Source of the DNA: an uncultured Gammaproteobacteria bacterium
Lineage (GTDB): Bacteria; Pseudomonadota; Gammaproteobacteria; Pseudomonadales; Pseudohongiellaceae
Reading direction: 5' to 3'
DNA length: 41,346 nucleotides
Assembly: GCA_913061515.1 (NCBI GenBank)
Contig: CAJXSF010000028.1
Location: 1-41,346, forward strand
Shown here: piece after piece, positions 1 through 7,450 of the stretch
Numbering within the stretch: the stretch's first letter is position 1
Layout: each line of letters starts with the position of its first letter
Translations under genes and position numbers: made by a program
The notes under the pieces: model-generated
The model's input: only the letters and a program-made list of their open reading frames with translations
Databases searched by the model: none
What the model was told of the DNA's origin: nothing

Positions 1-102
1 GAACCCATCCATGGGGACTTAGACGCGGCCGTCCGGGCCGCGACTATCCCTGAATACGGCAAGGTGCTCGGCTTACATCTCGTGTAGTGCCAGCGAATGG
101 GC
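1..102 (-). repeat. Repeat B, copy truncated by the window start
   Basis: The first 102 bases match 300-402 almost base for base, so the window begins inside a copy of repeat B. On the minus strand the core is a 7-bp stem (CGCGGCC/GGCCGCG, 24-30 and 36-42) with a 5-nt loop, followed by TCTAAGTCCCCATGGATGGG. The outer left arm is missing. No gene is seen here. Confidence 0.85.
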
Positions 103-117
103 GTCTTGATTTGGCAT

Positions 118-213
118 CAATAACCGCCTGGATGGCGGTTGCTAAGCCTACATGGATGTATTCACGGCGTGTCTGCAGCACCTCTGCCGTAGCGCCGCTC
201 GAGCTACGAAGTG
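118..213 (+). repeat. Repeat A, copy 1
   Basis: This copy nearly matches 1278-1373 and 13705-13800. It opens with a perfect hairpin (AACCGCC, loop TGGAT, GGCGGTT; 122-140), then GCTAAGCCTACATGGATG, a TTCACGGCGTGTC block and a tail ending CTACGAAGTG. Its layout (7-bp stem, 5-nt loop, CTAAG, CATGGATG, TTCACG) parallels repeat B read on the opposite strand. A short open frame across it is a by-product of the repeat. Confidence 0.85.
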
Positions 214-254
214 GTTCTTTAAACCTGCAGTGTGGATTCTAGTGGGTGTGCTCT

Positions 255-402
255 TTTTGCCGATGCGAACCGAACCCCTAGGCGCATTCTGGGACCGTCG
301 TGAACCCATCCATGGGGACTTAGACGCGGCCGTCCGGGCCGCGACTATCCCTGAATGCGGCAAGGGGCTCGGCTTACATCTCGTGCAGTGCCAGCGAATG
401 GG
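255..402 (-). repeat. Repeat B, full-length copy
   Basis: Full copy of repeat B. The outer arms are imperfect inverted repeats: a left block at about 262-293 carrying CTAGGCGCATTC, and a right block at about 347-383 carrying GAATGCGGC. They flank the central 7-bp stem hairpin at about 324-342. The copy ends about 13 bp from the stop codon of the secreted-protein gene, so it occupies that gene's 3' flank. Mobility and function are unknown. Confidence 0.85.
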
Positions 403-415
403 TTAGTTCTAAGGC

Positions 416-943
416 TTATAGTGAATTATCGGCTGCTAATTCAAACGAGCCAGAGAATGAGTCATTCAAGGTGTACTGATATTGCCCAGCTTTCAAACCA
501 TAGATTGGTAGCGCAAAAGTGTATGTGAAAGGCACCATAGCTTGTGTGCAGACGGTCAAGCCTGGGTTTTTGTCGAGTTTGTAATAAGCCTTTATTGTAA
601 ATTGATTGTCTTTCAATTGATGGCTAATTTGATCAACCGCTCCGCAGCCGTTTCTAAATGTCCCCGACATTTTTAGAAAAATCTGCACAGGGAATGAGTC
701 AGTTTTGATGAGTTCGACTTGTTCGATTACATCGATTGCAACGCCTTCGTAGGCTTCTACGAGGCGCCAGAGGTCATTGTCCGTAGCTTCAATGACGACA
801 TCTTGGAAAAAGCCTGGTTTGCCTTCGGCATCGACGGCTGGAATTGTGAGCCTTGACGATGCGTACTCTGGGTTTTCGCCGTGCGCAAAAGTCGCAGTAC
901 ATAGTACAAATAAGGTAGTTTTGATCAATGTTATAGGTTTCAT
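416..943 (-). CDS. Small secreted protein of unknown function
   Basis: Encodes 175 residues from the ATG at 943. A longer frame to 1054 has no better start, whereas the chosen ATG follows CGGAG and begins a clear signal peptide (Lys3, then a hydrophobic stretch from about 5 to 20, ending AHG near residue 22). The mature part has two cysteines (one in a RNGCGAVD segment, one in TVCTQAM) that could form a disulfide in the periplasm. It is rich in polar and beta-forming residues and ends near SGSFELAADNSL. I recognise no family. The gene stands alone between B repeats on both sides and has no operon partner, so it may be an accessory gene. Confidence 0.6.
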   Translation of the reverse strand: MKPITLIKTTLFVLCTATFAHGENPEYASSRLTIPAVDAEGKPGFFQDVVIEATDNDLWRLVEAYEGVAIDVIEQVELIKTDSFPVQIFLKMSGTFRNGCGAVDQISHQLKDNQFTIKAYYKLDKNPGLTVCTQAMVPFTYTFALPIYGLKAGQYQYTLNDSFSGSFELAADNSL

Positions 944-1039
944 TCCATGACTCCGTAAAGTGTGATCGGAAGGAAATGCTATCAGTAATTTGGCGGAATT
1001 CAAGTGGAGCTTGTTGGTATTCTTTGACGATGCAATCCG

Positions 1040-1087
1040 ATCTCCTTGCCGCATTCAGGGACCGTCGTAAACTCATCCTTGGGGACT
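1040..1087 (-). repeat. Repeat B, partial copy
   Basis: A degraded fragment containing GCATTCAGGGACCGTCGT and CCTTGGGGACTTTTTT, which match the left half of repeat B. The central hairpin is missing, and a full copy follows at once. This suggests a nested or tandem insertion with later decay. Confidence 0.7.
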
Positions 1088-1090
1088 TTT

Positions 1091-1222
1091 TTGCCGATGT
1101 GAGCCACGCTTGGGTGCATTCCGGGACCGTCGTGAACCCATCCATGGGGACTTAGACGCGGCCATCCGGGCCGCGACTATCCCTGAATGCGCCTAGGGGC
1201 TCGGCTCACATCTCGTGCAGTG
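1091..1222 (-). repeat. Repeat B, full-length copy
   Basis: Full B copy with a left arm (GATGTGAGCC and GTGCATTCCGGGA), the central CGCGGCC/GGCCGCG hairpin at about 1156-1174, and a right arm (TCCCTGAATGCGCCTAGG then GGCTCACATC). It pairs with the A copy that follows to form a B-A composite, the same arrangement as at 13511-13800. Confidence 0.85.
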
Positions 1223-1251
1223 CCATCGAACTGCAGCACTAGTGTTAGAGT

Positions 1252-1375
1252 GGGGATGCGGTAGAGGTGAGGCGGACTATCAACCGCCTGGATGGCGGTT
1301 GCTAAGCCTACATGGATGTATTCACGGCGTGTCCGCAGCACCTCTGCCGTAGCGCCGCTCGTGCTACAAAGTGAT
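1252..1375 (+). repeat. Repeat A, copy 2
   Basis: Opens with the lead-in GGGGATGCGG and GAGGTGAGGCGGACTATC shared with the copy near 13680. The hairpin AACCGCC/GGCGGTT (1282-1300) and the CATGGATGTATTCACGGC block follow. It lies downstream of the nucleotidyltransferase gene, whose stop codon is at 1410. The stretch 944-1409 holds only repeats and the leader of the secreted-protein gene. Confidence 0.85.
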
Positions 1376-1409
1376 TAAACGAACTCACGCTACGAGCACA
1401 AAACCAAAC

Positions 1410-2030
1410 CTACTGATACCGCACCAAATCCTCAGGCGTATCGATGTCTTTCAATATAGCTGAGTCATCAACCGCAAACCGAGTAACATGAGTTTGTTCC
1501 CGCTTCATCAATTCACGAGCCCCTGTATCGCCACTCGAATTTGCTAACTCCGTAAACCACTGCGATCCAAACCCTACCGGATTGCCTCGTTTGCCCTCGT
1601 ACTCCGGCACTAAAATCGAGCTCTCTCGTAACTGGCTAAGTAAAGTGCGATAGGTTTGCGTCTCAATGAAGGGCATGTCGGCTAAACACACTAGGCAGCC
1701 GTCCCAATCTTCAATCTGTTTGATCCCGTAGGCTAACGTGTGGCCCATGCCCCGGTCTGAATCCGGGCAGAGTAGGGTAGTGAGGGTGTCGCCGCCATTA
1801 TTGATAACTAGCGAGAGTAACTCTGGCCGCGTCACCACGATGACATTGTCGGTGGCAGCGCGAATGCGGGACAAAGTCTGTGCGATGACCGTCTCGCCAT
1901 TATTTAGTGGGGCATTGAGTTTGATAGCGCCGAAACGGCGGCTGAAACCGGCTGCAAGCACAATCACGCCAACTTTTTGAGTTGGCGCTTGTTGTAGGCG
2001 CATTTGGGGATTGTGCTTGTCTGACGGCAT
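1410..2030 (-). CDS. MobA/MocA-like nucleotidyltransferase
   Basis: A 206-residue protein of the NTP-transferase fold that includes molybdenum cofactor guanylyl- and cytidylyltransferases. Near residue 20 it has the nucleotide-binding loop LAAGFSRRFGAIK, a form of LAAGxSxRxGxxK. CLADMPFI near residue 116 supplies the metal-binding Asp (ADMP is typical). RGNPVGF and the later GDTGARELM are also typical of the MocA/MobA group. Length suits the family. The ATG at 2030 follows AAGG; a later ATG at 2003 would still keep the motif. No molybdenum gene lies nearby, so the true substrate (CTP, GTP or another acceptor) cannot be read from context. Confidence 0.75.
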   Translation of the reverse strand: MPSDKHNPQMRLQQAPTQKVGVIVLAAGFSRRFGAIKLNAPLNNGETVIAQTLSRIRAATDNVIVVTRPELLSLVINNGGDTLTTLLCPDSDRGMGHTLAYGIKQIEDWDGCLVCLADMPFIETQTYRTLLSQLRESSILVPEYEGKRGNPVGFGSQWFTELANSSGDTGARELMKREQTHVTRFAVDDSAILKDIDTPEDLVRYQ

Positions 2031-2059
2031 AGGGTTGCCTTAGCTCATGGCTTGTGTGA

Positions 2060-2452
2060 TCAATGCAAGACTCGGTCGCTGCTCAGATCGTCACTTTCCT
2101 CGTGCTGGGCGATTTCAATTATAAAGCTGCTCTCTTGTGCAATGTTTTGCTGTTGAGCTGCTTTATTGTCATTGTTGTTCGCTTCTTCTGCCTCTTGCGC
2201 TGGGGCGTCCAGTTGCGAATCAACACTCTGTTTTTGTTGCTTAGCGAGTCGCTGCAGTTCTTGCAACTCGCGTTCGTTGCTCAGCAGCGCACTATTTAAT
2301 GCTTCTGCTGAACTCTCCTGCTCGTTTTGCGTCAACTGCAAATGCAGATGACGCTTTAAACGATTGACCACGCCGGTCATCACGTCGATGGTGTCGCTCA
2401 ATTGTTCGAGCGACATCACGGTGCTGTTCTCCGAGTTTTTCTCGCGACTCAT
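2060..2452 (-). CDS. Coiled-coil protein of unknown function downstream of nrdB
   Basis: Encodes 130 residues. The N-terminal half (about residues 12-60) has heptad-like Leu/Val spacing (MSLEQLSDTIDVMTGVV, RLKRHLHLQL) and is probably a coiled coil. It continues as a Gln/Glu-rich helix and a low-complexity Asn/Gln/Glu tail ending ESDDLSSDRVLH. There is no signal peptide or membrane segment. The start at 2452 has a good GGAG site. The gene lies 27 bp after the nrdB stop in the same orientation and is probably co-transcribed with it. I do not recognise the family. A role as an NrdB accessory is possible from context only. Confidence 0.6.
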   Translation of the reverse strand: MSREKNSENSTVMSLEQLSDTIDVMTGVVNRLKRHLHLQLTQNEQESSAEALNSALLSNERELQELQRLAKQQKQSVDSQLDAPAQEAEEANNNDNKAAQQQNIAQESSFIIEIAQHEESDDLSSDRVLH

Positions 2453-2479
2453 CGTTTCGCTCCTTCGGCGGTGTGGTTG

Positions 2480-3781
2480 TTACTCCCAGCTCAGGGCACC
2501 ACCGGTTTGGTATTCGATCACCCGTGTCTCAAAGAAGTTTTTCTCTTTGCGCAAGTCCATGATCTCGGACATCCAAGGGAATGGGTTTTTAACCCCTTTA
2601 AACTGCTCTGGTAAACCAATCTGCACAAGACGACGGTTAGCAATGAACTGCAAATACTCTTCCATCATGACCGCGTTCATGCCCAAGACGCCGCGCGGCA
2701 TCGTGTCACGAGCGTATTCGATTTCGAGTTGCGTGGCCTGCAAAATCATCTGCGTGGCCTCTTCTTTCATCTTGTCTGTCCATAGCCCTGGGTTTTCGAG
2801 TTTGATCTGGTTGATCATGTCGATACCAAAGTTAAGGTGCATTGACTCGTCGCGTAGAATGTATTGGAACTGCTCAGAAGTCCCTGTCATTTTATTGCGG
2901 CGGCCCATAGACAGGATTTGCGTAAAGCCACAGTAGAAGAAAATGCCTTCTAAACAGCAGTAGAATGCAATCAAGTTTTTCAACAATGCCTGATCAGTTT
3001 CACGAGTACCAGTGTTGAAGTTTGGATCGCTGAGCTCTTTCGTGTACTTCAGCCCCCAGGACGCTTTCTTAGCAACAGAGGGAACTTCGTGATACATATT
3101 GAAGATCTCACCCTCATCCATCGCCAAAGACTCAATACAGTATTGGTAGGCGTGGGTGTGAATAGCTTCCTCGAACGCCTGACGCAAAATGTATTGACGG
3201 CATTCTGGGTTAGTAATCAAGCGATACACGGCCAATACAAGGTTGTTTGCAACCAATGAGTCGGCGGTAGAAAAGAAGCCGAGATTGCGTTTTACAATTA
3301 AACGCTCGTCTTCTGTTAGCCCCGTCTTGCTTTTCCACAAGGCGATGTCAGCGTTCATGTTGACTTCTTGTGGCATCCAGTGATTGGAACAACCGTCCAA
3401 GTATTTCTGCCAAGCCCAATCGTATTTGAATGGTACGAGCTGGTTGAGATCTGCACGACAATTGATCATGCGCTTATCATCAACGGCTACGCGCTGTGCA
3501 GACTCTTCGAGCTCATTCAAGCCAATCTCTAGATCGAGATCGTCTAATGATTCAATAGCTTGTTGCACCGCGTCAGTAGCCGCAGCTTCGCTGACTGGCT
3601 TAGGGTCTGCAGGGCGTGGAGCCGCTACAGGCGCGGCAGGCTCCGGTACTCGGCTAGGCGTCGCTTGCTGTTCTGCCTGCGCACTGCGTGCTTGTGCCGC
3701 GGCTGCATCGGATGATTTGGTCTTGGTGGTTGATGATGTGGAGCTTGTTTCCTCTACATCAAACTCGTCCCATGACAACAT
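2480..3781 (-). CDS. nrdB: Class Ia ribonucleotide reductase, beta (radical) subunit
   Basis: The 433-residue NrdB carries the diiron-tyrosyl radical that starts ribonucleotide reduction in the NrdA partner. All expected residues are visible by spacing: Asp174, Glu205 and His208 (in EEAIHTHAY), radical Tyr212, Glu278 (CCLEG), Glu312 and His315 (DESMH). The C-terminal tail that docks to NrdA ends GGALSWE. Relative to the E. coli enzyme there are about 90 extra N-terminal residues, low in complexity and rich in Ala, Pro, Ser and Thr (about 10-70). The start at 3781 follows AGAGGAATT. Unlike usual nrdAB operons, nrdB is separated from nrdA by a 6.3-kb recombinase island and must be expressed by read-through or a local promoter. 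Confidence 0.97.
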   Translation of the reverse strand: MLSWDEFDVEETSSTSSTTKTKSSDAAAAQARSAQAEQQATPSRVPEPAAPVAAPRPADPKPVSEAAATDAVQQAIESLDDLDLEIGLNELEESAQRVAVDDKRMINCRADLNQLVPFKYDWAWQKYLDGCSNHWMPQEVNMNADIALWKSKTGLTEDERLIVKRNLGFFSTADSLVANNLVLAVYRLITNPECRQYILRQAFEEAIHTHAYQYCIESLAMDEGEIFNMYHEVPSVAKKASWGLKYTKELSDPNFNTGTRETDQALLKNLIAFYCCLEGIFFYCGFTQILSMGRRNKMTGTSEQFQYILRDESMHLNFGIDMINQIKLENPGLWTDKMKEEATQMILQATQLEIEYARDTMPRGVLGMNAVMMEEYLQFIANRRLVQIGLPEQFKGVKNPFPWMSEIMDLRKEKNFFETRVIEYQTGGALSWE

Positions 3782-3843
3782 AATAATTCCTCTTAATGTC
3801 TAATTTTTTTAATAGTGCGGTAGGCGAGGCCTGTCTTATTGAC

Positions 3844-3871
3844 ATTGTATCTACCCTCTATTCGGATACAA
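3844..3871 (-). promoter_or_regulatory. Possible sigma-70 promoter for nrdB
   Basis: On the minus strand, TTGTAT (3866-3871) and TACAAT (3844-3849) are separated by 16 bp, about 65 bp upstream of the nrdB start. The -10 matches consensus at 5 of 6 positions; the -35 is weak. It is relevant because nrdB is cut off from the nrdA promoter. Confidence 0.35.
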
Positions 3872-3933
3872 GGCTCCGCCTCTATGGTTTTAGTGCCTTT
3901 CAGGGGTCTAACTCCTCTAATTTTCTTATTTCC

Positions 3934-3951
3934 GTATACAAGAGGACTTAA
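3934..3951 (+). other. Left att-like direct repeat of the recombinase island (candidate)
   Basis: GTATACAAGAGGACTTAA here matches GTATACGAAAGAACTTAA at 10239-10256 at 14 of 18 positions, in the same orientation. The two copies bracket the whole five-gene recombinase operon. Excision between them would leave nrdA and nrdB about 160 bp apart, a normal spacing. The match is imperfect, so this is a candidate only. Confidence 0.35.
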
Positions 3952-4112
3952 ACAACTAAATATCTGTGGAATTAGTATACATTTTTTGTGGAATGAAAGA
4001 AGGAAAAACTGAAGGATCTCTTCTGATTTGAGGCTGCTTTTTGAATTTAGGGTGAACAAGTCAGTTCGTCGTTTTCTTGAAGCTATGCAGACTAGAGGTT
4101 TCAGGGTGTTAC

Positions 4113-4862
4113 TCAATCTGAACTTATGAGGAGGGGGACATGATCGCTAAACGATATCCAGTCATTTGTGTCTCCTAGACTTAACTTCCAAGAGTTAATC
4201 AAGTCATTCGACATAAACGCATAGTCGATATGGTATGGGCGATTAGTCTTGCGGTGCAAATAGAACGTGGGATTTGTCTCCTGTCCTTGTTTTTCGCCCG
4301 TTTGAGAGTGGTAGAGGCTAACAAGTCCAAGATGTTCCAGCTCTTTGACCACCCCTGAATGACTCCACCATCTGTCTTGTTTATCCCATTGTGCGTTACT
4401 GTTTAAATCCCCTAGGAGAATAGTCTTTTCGGCTGAGATGTCTTTTTGGTGAATCTGTATGTACTTCCAAAGTTGACCGATATAGCGGAATGCTTCGTCA
4501 CGGCTGCCCTTTGTCCAAATTCCAAGTAATGTAAGTTCATCATTCAAAGAAAATGGTAAGAACAATTGTAAGTCTTCAGTTTTCCAAGTAGCTGAGGAAT
4601 GGGCGGGATTGATTCCGGTTAGGTTGAAGGAGCCGGACCACGTAAGTTGCTTGACTCGGTTGCCGTTTTTGGGAAAAACCCCAATCCCTTTGTTCTTGCT
4701 AGTGCCTACCCATAAGTAGTTTTCGGCCCACTTTAGGTAATCAGGAGTCGAGCGAGATGGATCTTCACACTCTTGTATAACGTAAACGTCGCCATGCAGT
4801 CTGTCCAAAGCTTCAAGCTTTCTGCGGAGTCCGCCATTGCAGTTCCAACACACTATTTTCAT
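4113..4862 (-). CDS. Endonuclease/exonuclease/phosphatase (EEP) superfamily protein
   Basis: The 249-residue protein shows the ordered EEP motifs of the DNase I/exonuclease III fold: CWNCNG at the N-terminus (WNxN), the metal-binding Glu in IQEC near residue 31, LLGDLNSN (GDxN) in the second half, HIDYAF, and the terminal SDHVPL (SDHxP) with the catalytic His. It is probably a metal-dependent nuclease or phosphodiesterase, although the fold also includes lipid phosphatases. There is no signal peptide, so it should be cytoplasmic. It is the last gene of the recombinase operon, 48 bp after the coiled-coil gene. The start at 4862 has only a weak AGGT site. Cargo (for example a defence nuclease) or a recombination helper are both possible; substrate unknown. 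Confidence 0.8.
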   Translation of the reverse strand: MKIVCWNCNGGLRRKLEALDRLHGDVYVIQECEDPSRSTPDYLKWAENYLWVGTSKNKGIGVFPKNGNRVKQLTWSGSFNLTGINPAHSSATWKTEDLQLFLPFSLNDELTLLGIWTKGSRDEAFRYIGQLWKYIQIHQKDISAEKTILLGDLNSNAQWDKQDRWWSHSGVVKELEHLGLVSLYHSQTGEKQGQETNPTFYLHRKTNRPYHIDYAFMSNDLINSWKLSLGDTNDWISFSDHVPLLISSD

Positions 4863-4910
4863 TAAGTTCGTACCTGCTAGTCTCGAAAATGTTATTTGCG
4901 CTTCATGATA

Positions 4911-5321
4911 CTAAGCCTTTCTTCCTTTTGAAGGCGTTAAAGGGCGGTCTAAGTCTTCCAGCGTAAGCCCCTTCATTACGGCGTTATTGGACCAGCGAAC
5001 GAATTGCTCTAATAGCTGATTGTTTTCGGACTCCAAGCGGTTGAGTCGATCAGTAAGCTCCTGAATTCGTGCCTTTGCCTGGTTCATACCAACTGACCCG
5101 TGACCACCTTCGACGCTTCTAACTCGGCTCTTTGCGTTTTCCCAGGCTAACTTCACTCGGTCGTGTCGCAGCATCGCGGCTTTGGTGTACTTATGGCCGA
5201 GATCTAGTTCGAGCACAGACAGGTAAATGTCCCATGTCAGTTTGCCTGCCCATCCATCTAAAAGCTCTACTGCTGTGGCAATGTCAGCATCACTTAGTCG
5301 TTTTCCTGCGCCTTTGGCCAT
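4911..5321 (-). CDS. Small coiled-coil protein of the recombinase operon
   Basis: Encodes 136 residues. Residues about 10-50 look like a helical, possibly DNA-binding region (LSDADIATAVELLDGW, TKAAMLRHDRV). Residues about 78-112 form a clear coiled coil (ARIQELTDRLNRLESENNQL), and a basic tail ends SKGRKA. Its start codon overlaps the stop of the 709-residue recombinase by one base (TAATG), implying translational coupling. A small partner at the end of a recombinase operon is also seen as TnpC of Tn554 and as the small protein of gamma-mobile-trio elements. I cannot show homology to either, so the role of recombinase accessory is inferred from position and shape. Confidence 0.65.
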   Translation of the reverse strand: MAKGAGKRLSDADIATAVELLDGWAGKLTWDIYLSVLELDLGHKYTKAAMLRHDRVKLAWENAKSRVRSVEGGHGSVGMNQAKARIQELTDRLNRLESENNQLLEQFVRWSNNAVMKGLTLEDLDRPLTPSKGRKA

Positions 5322-7450
5322 TAGTCCATCCCTATCATATTAAGTAACTCGTGATTACTGGTGCGCATTTCGGCAAGCAGAATCGATTGTGCCAAGCCCG
5401 TCTTACTTTGCGAAACGTCCGGTTTCGGCATGGTGATAATGGTGCCGTCTGTCACTTCAGGGTCGGTCAGTTTAGATAGCGCTAATTCCCATTTTTCCAA
5501 TTTAGGTTTGTGTAGATCAAGCCATCGTTGAGCCCCGAAGCGCCCATCTGCCAATGCAGTTAGGGCTTGCTCTACACCACTCCGGAATAGTTGTATTTGT
5601 TCATTGGCTTCTGCAATCTGCGTGGCGTCGCCTTTGATGAAGACATGCTCGCCACAATTGATGCAGTCTTTGTCTTTAGGGCAGGGCGTAAGCGCATAGT
5701 CGTGCCGGCAAATGCCGTAACGTGTTTTGTGTGTTGCGCCTAATTCGTAACCGATAGCATCTTTCCGACTGATCGAGTGAGCATGTTCAGTCGCCTCGAT
5801 TTTGTCCTGCAGCGGGCCGGTGATATTCAGATCTGGGATGCCTGACTCGATCTTTAAATATGCCTCGATGAACGCCTCTTGCGGCAAGTGGTTGTACCAC
5901 GCGTTCTGTCCTACGTGCTTGCGTCCTGACCAGAAGGCGATGAGTTCTTGAGACAAATATTTCGACTGCGCTAGGGTGTTGAGAAGGTGTCTAAATTGAT
6001 GCGAGGATATTTTCCATGGGCGCCCGTCGTCATCAACTTTGCCATTTCGCGAAAATATCGTTACACCGCCCGGGTTTGAGCCGAACTGATGGTTGATCTG
6101 GTTGGTGGTAATAATTTGCGGTATGTACTCTAGCGTTTCCCCGTCAGGCCGTAAGATGTTCATTGGTAGACACCACAAGGTGTCTTGATAATGTAAATTG
6201 CAGCTAGCGTCTGCTACCGGGAAGGTGTCTGGCAGCTTGTTAAGGACGAATCTTTCTAGCTCCTCGTATAAGTACGTTTTAACATGTTTAACCCTAGATA
6301 GACCTTCCTCAGTCGGAGCTATTCGGTCCAATAAATCTGCGCCAGATATCGTACTTACGGGGTCGGTGAAACCAAACGCCTTTGTCTTATGGCAGGGTTT
6401 GGGAACAGTGTGCCGACCCATGATTTGAGCTGCTTCCCACAATGTAATTGCGTTGAAATTGCGCAGATATTCTAAGCCTGGAGGCAGGTACAGTTTGTCT
6501 GGGTTATCAGCATACCAGTGGGCCGCTGTTCTGGCCTTTTGACCACGCTGAATTAGGTAGTCTATTGCGTTGTTAGCCACTTCGGCAGCATCCGGTGTAA
6601 TCGCCCAGTTAGTCTTCGCTTGCCCACCTTTCAGTGGTTTCCAACGAACGCCTAATGACTCTTTACCATTGCGGCTCATTGATGTTTTGCAGTCAGTCGG
6701 AAGGGTTAGGATTTCACCAGCACGCTCAGGAGCAATCATTGCGAGAGCCGCGAATGCTGTTGGGACTTTATCTGCATCGTCGCTCGCCTGATGGTGAATT
6801 TCACCGAGAGCCAATACAGCCCTTACGTCAGGAAGACGCTCTCCGACACGGTTATCAACTTCCTTGTTCACGCGATCGTTTCTAGGCGGCTGTAAGTAGG
6901 CAAAGGGCTGCTTCCAGGGTAAGCGCCACTCGGTTAAACCTGCCTCCTTGATGCGGCCAGCAAGCGCTTCCAGCGTGCGCCCGTAGTTCCATGCCGAATT
7001 GGGAGGGTACCTCTCTCCAATTAGTTGGGCTGCTAGATCAACAACTCCGCCATCAACCTTGGTGACACAAGCGGTTCCTCTCAATGTCGAAGTTGCAGCC
7101 GCTAATGCTTGAGTCGCCTTTAGGATACGACCCAATTCGGACAGTTGTTTTTCGCGACAAACCTCCGCGATGTAGGCTTTTGCGAACTCCTTAAATGGGC
7201 TGGCCATTATTTCGTTAGGGTTTAGTATTCGAGAGCTATTCCCCTTACTTGCTTCCCAACTACGAAAATGGAGGCGATTGCCAGACTTGGAGCGAACTCG
7301 TTTTTGAGTAATGGCTGTGGTGTCCCATATATCCTCATCCCAAGGTCCAATTCCCTTGGGTAGATGAATAAGTTGGAAGTCGATATACGATGCTAGGTTG
7401 TGCTTGCACTCGAGCTCTGCACGAGGGGCAAAGCGAACGATACTAGACAT
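5321..7450 (-). CDS. Large tyrosine recombinase with C-terminal Cys4 motif
   Basis: Read from the ATG at 7450 (709 residues), because AAGGTGG sits seven bases before it and it overlaps the upstream stop by 8 bp; a GTG at 7495 is less likely. Tyrosine-recombinase residues are Arg243 (PERAGEIL), a Lys near 271-274, His484 and Arg487 (HQFRH), His512 and nucleophile Tyr519 (NAWYN). About 240 residues separate the two Arg motifs, versus roughly 100 in ordinary integrases, so there is a large insertion. After the catalytic domain comes a cysteine cluster, Cys581, Cys590, Cys596 and Cys599 (CPKDKDCINC), likely binding zinc. Size and architecture recall the long recombinases of Tn554-type or gamma-mobile-trio elements; the exact family is not established. 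Confidence 0.8.
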   Translation of the reverse strand: MSSIVRFAPRAELECKHNLASYIDFQLIHLPKGIGPWDEDIWDTTAITQKRVRSKSGNRLHFRSWEASKGNSSRILNPNEIMASPFKEFAKAYIAEVCREKQLSELGRILKATQALAAATSTLRGTACVTKVDGGVVDLAAQLIGERYPPNSAWNYGRTLEALAGRIKEAGLTEWRLPWKQPFAYLQPPRNDRVNKEVDNRVGERLPDVRAVLALGEIHHQASDDADKVPTAFAALAMIAPERAGEILTLPTDCKTSMSRNGKESLGVRWKPLKGGQAKTNWAITPDAAEVANNAIDYLIQRGQKARTAAHWYADNPDKLYLPPGLEYLRNFNAITLWEAAQIMGRHTVPKPCHKTKAFGFTDPVSTISGADLLDRIAPTEEGLSRVKHVKTYLYEELERFVLNKLPDTFPVADASCNLHYQDTLWCLPMNILRPDGETLEYIPQIITTNQINHQFGSNPGGVTIFSRNGKVDDDGRPWKISSHQFRHLLNTLAQSKYLSQELIAFWSGRKHVGQNAWYNHLPQEAFIEAYLKIESGIPDLNITGPLQDKIEATEHAHSISRKDAIGYELGATHKTRYGICRHDYALTPCPKDKDCINCGEHVFIKGDATQIAEANEQIQLFRSGVEQALTALADGRFGAQRWLDLHKPKLEKWELALSKLTDPEVTDGTIITMPKPDVSQSKTGLAQSILLAEMRTSNHELLNMIGMD

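Larger units (their letters stand above)
3782..4112. other. Intergenic stretch between nrdB and the EEP gene
   Basis: No convincing gene is seen. A 107-codon minus-strand frame (3793-4116) would need a TTG start and resembles nothing I know. The stretch holds the nrdB ribosome site, a possible nrdB promoter (3844-3871), and two GTATAC motifs at 3934 and about 3974. The first begins a segment resembling one beside nrdA at 10239-10256. Part of this DNA is probably the original nrdA-nrdB spacer and part is the left end of the insertion. Confidence 0.6.

Noticed and set aside
1..1222. B repeats as integron attC sites around a gene cassette
   Set aside because: They are palindromic and flank a gene, but I see no paired RYYYAAC/GTTRRRY ends and no integrase of the IntI type; the same repeats also occur upstream of nrdA without cassettes.
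3793..4116. 107-codon minus-strand frame between nrdB and the EEP gene
   Set aside because: Needs a TTG start, has no recognisable domain and crosses the candidate nrdB promoter and island end.
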